From NCBI GenBank assembly GCA_947044405.1, contig CAMRHE010000012.1:8118001-8182000 (forward strand): a stretch of DNA of 64,000 bases. Direction: 5' to 3'. The notes beneath the pieces are model-generated. The model did not search any database. It saw nothing but the letters and a program-made list of their open reading frames with translations, and was not told where the DNA came from. Every line of letters begins with the position of its first letter. The first letter of the stretch is position 1. Below, piece after piece: positions 57,201 to 64,000 of this stretch. Origin of the DNA: Leptodactylus fallax (taxonomy: Eukaryota; Chordata; Amphibia; Anura; Leptodactylidae). The translations under genes and the position numbers were made by a program.

Positions 57201-59295
57201 CAGGCTCTGCCAGAGAGAATGAAAGGCGCAAGGGTGCATCCTCGACCTGCAGATACATCAGAACCGGAGAATCAGAGTCCTGTTCTCAGGATCAGATGGG
57301 CTCCCAGTGGTCAGAACCCTATCAATCATGAAACTATCCCCTATCCTATTGATAGGGAATAACTATACGGCAGGTATCTCTAATAAAGTGGCCACTCAGT
57401 GTACCCATATATAATGTATATAGAACAAAAAACTTGATGGCAGCCTATAGTAATTTAATGCGCTCTGGATAAAACTAATAGGCTGCGTAATGCTAAGTGT
57501 AAGACGTGAAGAGGTACATGACTTGATTTTTTTTAGGTGTTCCTCTCAAGGAAGGAAGCAAGCATAGCTATTGAACTGAGACAGTCAGCAGCCCCTTCAC
57601 CATGTCACTACAATATTGCCTAGAAAAAAAACACAAAAAATCCAGCAGTACTCTGAGAGCACTAAAACATATGCAGACATTAAATATATGGTTCTATTGA
57701 TTTTAATTACTGCTTTATTTACTATAAAAATAAATCCGAGGTTCTTAGCATACATACCGTATCAATCAACTGGTGTGAGCCCATCCCTGACAAAGCAACA
57801 GCATCAGATGGGACCCAACATTAAAATCCAACTTGGGTTAGAACCGATACAGAAGCTGCCAAGACCAGAGAAGGGTGTCTAAAATAGGAAGATCCAAGCA
57901 GACTTGAATAAAATATCTTATTAGTAAGTTTAATCATTTTACATAATAACTATCTATATTTCTAAAAAAAAAATCTATAACATGAAAATTATTTTTCTGT
58001 TGCTAGACAACCACTTTAATGTACGTAAATGAAATATCATATACTTAAGGAAGTGAATAATATATTTAAAATTTTTAAAAGAAGTCTATGGACTACAGCT
58101 CTCAAAAGAACTGCTTTATCATTAAATTAAACACATTTGTCACAACTGTCTTAAATAACATTGCAAGACATATCAATACAAGAGAGCATGTATTGTATTA
58201 TAACATGATTCTGAAAATGTGAAATTCCAGAAAACCCTATTAAAATAATTTCTTTTATATGTATTAATTTCACAGCATTCTCACCATGGTTGACCTCTGT
58301 GCGGTTCTACATATTGTACATTTATGATAAGTTGGTTCATTAAATCTATTTATGGTGTGAGCTTAATTGGAAAGCCAATAACTTGTTTAATAAGATCCCT
58401 AAACTATTGTATATTATTTATACTGCAAAGTATTCACACCATGTGTGGAAAATAGTACTTCAATAAGTGCAAGCTCTAAAACACCCCAGATGCTTGAGTG
58501 TAAAACTGCAATGTGCATATTCAAGGCTGTAAATGGAAATGAGGCAAATTTGAACACAAAAAACCTGTAAATTTGACTGAACTGCACATAGCAAGGTCTT
58601 TCATTAACATATATGGTATGTTTAGAATAGGGAAGGCAGAGGCACAGCACAGGATCAGTGATATCAACCTGGGAGAACCCTTCACTGGAGTCCTTCACAT
58701 ATAGATCTCATATAATAATAGTAGACTCCCAAATAAAATAAACAATTGCACCATTTTTATTTATGCCATTAAAGTTAATGTAAAAAATTGTATTAATTTT
58801 ATTGTGTGATTTGTAATGGTTTCAGTGATACCAACTATGTCTATGTTACTTCCTATATTTTGCAAAGGCCATTTAATAAAGTGTAGTACAAAAAGAACAC
58901 AAGGACATGATGCATGCTAAGTTATTTCTCTAATAACTGAGCCTCAAGCTCCATTAGCTTGAATGGGAGTTTTTTTTTTTCTTTTACCTCCTTCACTTTT
59001 CTCTCTCAATAATGTATGTAGAGTATGTAGAGAAATATCTCTATATGTCAATACATTGTATGCTGAAATATATATTTAAAGTGTAACTCCAATTTTATTT
59101 TTTTTTTACTATTGTGTCAGGGTGTGTGGTGAACATTTTTGTAAAATATTTTATTAACCTATTAAACTTCCGTTTAATAGAAAACAGGCTGTAAAGTTCC
59201 CATTTGCAATGCTCTAACTCAGTAAGACTCTATTTTTACACTTATACTCAATGCAGCATGTAGAACTGAAGCATAGTCACATCAAATAGCTGTAT
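57201..59295. other. Non-coding stretch
   Basis: 57200-57415 is a frog MITE trace (CTATCCTATTGATAGGGAATAAC, ending AATAAAGTGGCCACTCAGTG). 57420-59295 is AT-rich and unique-looking. No gene is supported. Confidence 0.5.
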
Positions 59296-59488
59296 CTATA
59301 CTTATTTTCCAAAATAATTTGCAAATAAATTCTTAAAAAATCAGACAATGTGATTTTCTAGATATGTTTTCTCATTTTGTCCCTCATAGTTGAGCTCTAC
59401 CTATGATGTCAATTACAGGCCTCTCTCATGTTTTTAAGTGGGAGAACTTGCACAATTGGTGGCTAACTAAATACTTTTTTTCCCCACT
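59296..59488 (-). mobile_element. Tc1 terminal inverted repeat fragment, same family as Tc1-2
   Basis: It begins ATACTTATTTTCCAAAATAA and ends GGGAGAACTTGCACAATTGG...CCCCACTGTA. It matches the right end of Tc1-2 (25775-25974) nearly base for base. The rest of the element is missing, so this is a remnant end. Confidence 0.9.
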
Positions 59489-59748
59489 GTATTATACTGT
59501 ATGTAGGGGCCACTATGTGACATTATAGTGTGTGCAAATGGGGCCACTATGGGACATTATACTGTTTGGAGGGGCCACTGTGGGACATAATACTGTGTGG
59601 AGGGGCCACTATATGACATTATACTGTGTGCAGGGGCCGCTATGGGACATTATACTGTGTGGAGGGGGAGCTATGGGACATTAATACTGTGAGGAGGGGC
59701 CGCTACAGGATATTATACTGTCTGGAGGCCACTTTGGGACATTATACT
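59489..59748. repeat. 31-base minisatellite, about 8 copies
   Basis: Units such as TGTGCAGGGGCCGCTATGGG followed by ACATTATAC. It is related to the arrays at 46277 and, inverted, 32880. It is directly next to the Tc1 end, as in the 24152-25972 region. Confidence 0.88.
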
Positions 59749-59751
59749 TTA

Positions 59752-60235
59752 TAAAAATACAGGAATTAAACAACCAAAAAAAGGGCTAATATCTAAACAA
59801 ATCCAGCCAAAGAGCGGTACATGTAGAACTACAAAAAGCCAAAAACTTATGCCCACAAACAAATAAAATAAATACATGTTTATTAAATAAATGACACATA
59901 ATCACATAGTTACAATGGGGAACAAATAACTACATGGCAAACCACAATGGCAATTACATCAGGGGGACAAACAAGAATGAAATAACAGACAGCTAAATGA
60001 AGGACATAAGGGGTAATATAAATATAGTATAGTGCACCTGTATATGGAAATACATCAAAGACATGTGCTATAAATTAATCCATAGATAAAGGAATGTTCA
60101 ATATACATATAAAAAATCCCCAAATACATCCACAAGATTCACAACAATAGCCAAACCTCACATGAACCCACCTGGATAGCTCAGAACCCCAACTTACATT
60201 TCACCATAAGGCTTTGTCTGGGGGTGTGTAGCAGG
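59752..60235. repeat. Repeat related to foldback insert 2
   Basis: AAAAAAAGGGCTAATATCTAA, TACATGTTTATTAAATAAAT, ACAATGGGGAACAAATAAC and AACCTCACATGAACCCACCTGG parallel blocks of 28605-28990 in the same order. It has no clear target duplication. It is probably an older copy of the same retroposon without the foldback end. Confidence 0.5.
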
Positions 60236-61499
60236 GTCTAACATTTTCAACATAAATTACTTATGGCTATAATATAATTTCATGCATCCAACCTATAGGA
60301 TTCTTCACAAATTCTACTGGTGTACAGCTCGTTACCAGCTGATTACTGTGCTGTGACTATAACCGGCTGTACAACTTTGTGCACATTATATGACCATGGA
60401 CTGTACATCACATGACCATGGACTGTACATCACATGACCATGGACTGATTTTTATTCATTGAAAGTAACAGAATGAATGGCAGTAATGACAGATCTGATA
60501 CAGGAATTGACACAAAAAGTGGATTGGAAAATTGTACAACTTTTGATTACACAAACAACAATATTTGTCATTAGTCTAACATTAGTCTTACTGTATACTG
60601 GGCAACCCCTTTAATGCTTTCTAGCTCTATAAACAACTGTAAAATGTGTTTCCTTGTCTCCATTATTTGATGCTTACAAGCAAGTTGTTCTGGGACAAAC
60701 AATATTGGAAATCCTTAGAGCACAATTTGTTTATTCAATGCCACAATTGATCAAATGTTTTCTGTTTCAGCAGTTTAATTTGATGTTCCGAATAAGATCA
60801 AAATTTACAGGTGTTCTGCCAGTCTTATTTGCTTCATCTTTATTAAAATTACTTAGTCTTCTTAATCTTTAAATGGTCTCTAACAATTCAGACAGTTTAG
60901 TCTTATTTCATAGATCATGTGATACTGGAACAAACTGTAATGTACTTTAATTAAAAATATGGCTGCTTTCTGCCTGAAAAACCTGTCTAAAGTTCCTGCC
61001 ACTAAGTGTCTCTCTTCGACTTTATTTACTGTTTATACTTTTGCTACTAAGTAAATCTGTGCCTAGATACAGTACATATCATTCCGTCTTTATTATATAG
61101 GTGAATGTAGTGGGCCTTCCTTTTTTTCTCTTCACACAGTGAATGGAGTAAGGGGTTTATCTGAACTGGAGTAAGGTTTTTCCCAGACTTTAGACTATCT
61201 TGCATATTCTCATCAATAAGCTACTTGAAATACATTTCCCAACTATGGTCGGCAAATATTCAGATCCTTCCCTGTAGTTCTCAATTGCGGGCTGCAGGTC
61301 TCAAATTCAAAACTGTAAACTGCCCAACCCTGCAGTCACACAATGTAGCATAACAGTTATCCATGATGCTAGAGGTCTCTGCCACCCAGCAACATACTGT
61401 CCCCTACCGATTAGAGTACAGGACAGTATGTTGCTGAGAGGAAGGGACTCCTAGCAGAGTAGATAACTGTATTGGTAGGAGTCCCTCTCCTGTCATACA

Positions 61500-61685
61500 A
61501 TATATTCAGGTAAGGATTGCACTCCTTAGATCAGCAGTGGAAGTAGGGTCCCAATCCGTGAAATGTATAAATAAAGGATTTCCACTTCAACAAGTATATT
61601 TCAAAAGAGTGTTGAAATTGTGAATAATAAATTTCAACACTCTTTTGAAATATTCTTGTTGAAGTGGAAATCCTTTATTTATACA
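61500..61685. mobile_element. Foldback insert 3 with 14-bp TSD
   Basis: 186 bases between two copies of TCTCCTGTCATACA (61486-61499 and 61686-61699, exactly 200 bases apart). A unique 5' part (ATATTCAGGTAAGGATTGC) is followed by two 56-base arms, 61563-61618 and 61631-61686, nearly perfect complements, with a 12-base loop. The architecture is the same as in inserts 1 and 2, but the sequence is different. Confidence 0.75.
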
Positions 61686-62315
61686 TCTCCTGTCATACAG
61701 TTCAGTTCAGTAAATCTGGCCAACACACAGACTGAGTTTCATGGGTGAAACTTGGTAGTGTGAATGTGGGGTAAGGCTGGATTCACTTCTGCATTGTTAA
61801 TTTTTCTGTTCTGTCTTAGGAATAGAAGAAGGAACTAAACAGTAAAGATGAATCCATCTAATGACAATCGAGGGACACTATTAAATGTAATGGGGTCCAT
61901 CAGGTAATATGACATATAAAACAGTATAAAACATCAACCATTTATCCACTAGTAGTGTCTTAGTGGGATACTACATTAAGGCAATGTTTGTGGTCCTACA
62001 ACTGGGACCACAAGCAATTCCAAGAACAAGCGTCCCTTTGTGAATAGAGTGGTAGTATAAATGGAGCAGTAGTTTACATGCATGACTGACACTCCTGCAA
62101 TCCCCCAGCTTATTACTTGGCTGCTTTAATTATTACTGATGTAGCCCACAATATGTATGTATAGGTACTACATGTAAATATAATTTTTTTTTTCATGCTT
62201 GTGCTTTTTTCATGTGTGGATGGCACCAACAAATTTTGTAGCGCAGTACACAGATTATGAATACTATCAGTTCCTGTTCCTGTTCCTGGATATCACAGTC
62301 TACATATATAGTAAA

Positions 62316-62681
62316 GTTTAATGAGAACCTGTCACCAGGAAAATAGTTTCATGGGTAAAGCTTCACCATAACTTGTCATTTACAAATTTTTATCTCTTCT
62401 ATATCTTTGCTGAGAAGTCAAGCAGGCAGTCATATCAGTAATAGACAGCCACTCCTCTAAGACTGTGTAAATAGAAATAGCTGTCAATCACTGATAGGAC
62501 TGCCTCCTTGACTTTATACTTTATAGTAAAGAAAAAGCAGAGATTTCAATAAGTAAAATATATGGTTTTACCAAACCTTCTCCGACAAACATATACTTAA
62601 ATCTGCTGAGCTCCTCCTGCTCTATAACATGCTGCCTGCAGATTGCGCTGTTTTTTCCTGGTGACAGGTCCCCTTTAAATT
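62316..62681. mobile_element. GGACCTGTCACCAGG-ended frog MITE
   Basis: The inverted ends GAACCTGTCACCAGGAAAA (62324-62342) and TTTTCCTGGTGACAGGTCCC (62653-62672), with TTTAA sequence outside both ends. The length is about 366 bases with no coding content. Confidence 0.75.
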
Positions 62682-64000
62682 TACTCTGATAATTTGTTAC
62701 AAAAGCCATTGAAAAGGTTGAGCTAAAGTTCTGTACCACAGTGTAGTTAAGGTGTTATGTATCAAGTTAAACATTGCTACATCTTTAAGCATGGGGAAAA
62801 CACACAACATGCAAAAGAATATTCAGTCAGTTTCAAGACACTAGTCAAAGTGTTACCTCTTCTTATTTTTCCACCTTTCTTTCTGACTTATTACCTTTAT
62901 GCATTGCTTTAAAGCAAGTCCAGTGACTATTTACTTTAAGCATGTCTTGTCTTCATTTTCTAGTTATAAAAAATGTTTCTCCTTGTATGTGTTCTGTATT
63001 ATACTTCTGTCACTGATTATTTTTTGCTGCTCTATTTTTTAATTGTCCAACTTCCTCGATGCCCTAGTGTACACACAAAAAATGAAAACCTTCTGAATTT
63101 AGTGTAATGCTAATGTAGCCCATCCTGCCTTCCTGGAAGCTCCTTAAAAAATAATTTCCAGTGATTATTCAGCCAAGGGCAGCATCAGTAACGGTGCTCT
63201 GAAACAATGGGCATAGCTCCCTGTGGCTGGACTACTATACCACAGTAATTTGCATTGCTTAGGAAATTAACTTAGACAAGGACTGTGTATCATGATTCTT
63301 CTTCGTATTCATCTGCTTTCAATATGCTTATGTTTAATTCTTCAGAGGTTGAAAGGTCGTTGCTGTTTTCTCTATTTTCTTACGAGAATATGTTTATTAT
63401 AACCATTATATAGTATTTAGCTAAAATATCAACAAGTACATTTACCATAATACAAACTGAAATATAGCAATGACCTATCACTGCCACTGAATACTGACAA
63501 ACACTGTGAATTGTTTATTTAAAGGGTTTCTCCATGATCATACAAAAACCATTAGATTATATGAGTGCAGGATGTATACAAAGCATGAGAAGTTTTCAGT
63601 ATTTATTATGGGTACTATTGTTTGTTTACATATAAAAACAACAATGGGCAAGAAAACAAGTATGAGAAAATATTACCAGTACTCATCAGCCCCTGGTAAA
63701 TACTGTATTTTTTCTTCCTTTCTGTTGTGTAAAATTGAATGCATCTCATCAGTTGGTGAGATGGTAATGTAAGATGGTCATACATTTAAGATGGCTGTTG
63801 CCAAACACATAATCCTTTGTATAGAAACAGTATTTTTCCTGAACGAAGGCCCCCACACACACTCACACGCACACTGAATCAGCTGCAGAATTCATGGCAA
63901 GATCAAGCAGGACCCTTATTTTTTCAGCATCTGGTTCTCATCTTTGCCTCCTACTGAATTCAATGAGAGGTAGAATCAGGGCAGAATCTGCTGCTGATTT

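Larger units (their letters stand above)
60236..64000. other. Non-coding stretch with MITEs and a foldback insert
   Basis: No gene is supported. A 22-base tandem repeat (CATGACCATGGACTGTACAT) runs about 2.7 copies at 60388-60445. The GCAACCCCTTTA repeat end is at 60603. Other listed elements are the foldback insert (61500-61685) and the MITE (62316-62681). The last 120 bases resemble the repeat at 52370-52500. The rest looks unique. Confidence 0.5.

Overview
This window reads as anuran amphibian nuclear DNA. It is AT-rich and has no recognisable host gene, and most of it is transposable elements (TEs) of several ages. The evidence for a frog is the mix of families: Tc1/mariner copies, a Gmr1-like Ty3/gypsy element, CR1, hAT and piggyBac. 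There are also many copies of short repeats I know from neobatrachian frogs, such as the AAAGGGGTTGTCCAG motif, the GCGCTTTACAGACATTG-type tail, and GGACCTGTCACCAGG or ACCCCTTAA ends. The species cannot be named from the sequence.

Layout. 1-7100 is non-coding with a TTAA-flanked MITE (2668-3589). 7101-8714 is a complete but dead Tc1 element (Tc1-1). 9378-15903 is a full-length minus-strand Ty3/gypsy element with two LTRs, a 5-bp target-site duplication (TSD), PBS and PPT. Its pol order is PR-IN-RT-RH, the order of the Gmr1-like group. 18236-23912 is a 5.7-kb hAT-type composite with an 8-bp TSD, full of frog MITEs. 24152-25972 is Tc1-2, itself split by a foldback insert. 28060-31498 is a decayed CR1 LINE with another foldback insert. 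32742-36567 is a second hAT-type element (8-bp TSD). It carries a 31-bp minisatellite and a nested 2.8-kb DNA transposon (33554-36376) whose two-exon, roughly 560-residue protein I cannot place in a named superfamily. 37206-37399 is a hAT MITE.

42553-48402 is a four-layer nest: MITE, then Tc1-3, then piggyBac (TTAA), then a third hAT-type element (46018-47967) filled by the same minisatellite. 48400-64000 is non-coding, with old MITEs, Tc1 relicts (55635-55890, 56880-57200, 59296-59488), another minisatellite block (59489-59748) and a third foldback insert (61500-61685).

The most notable item is the 33554-36376 transposon. It has terminal inverted repeats, a clean GT-AG intron and a long intact second exon with a candidate D/D/E plus CxxC-H arrangement. 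Also notable are three foldback inserts with 14-bp TSDs, one carrying a hammerhead-ribozyme-like core, and one minisatellite shared by hAT elements with different ends. All coordinates and alignments were read by eye, and no database search was run.
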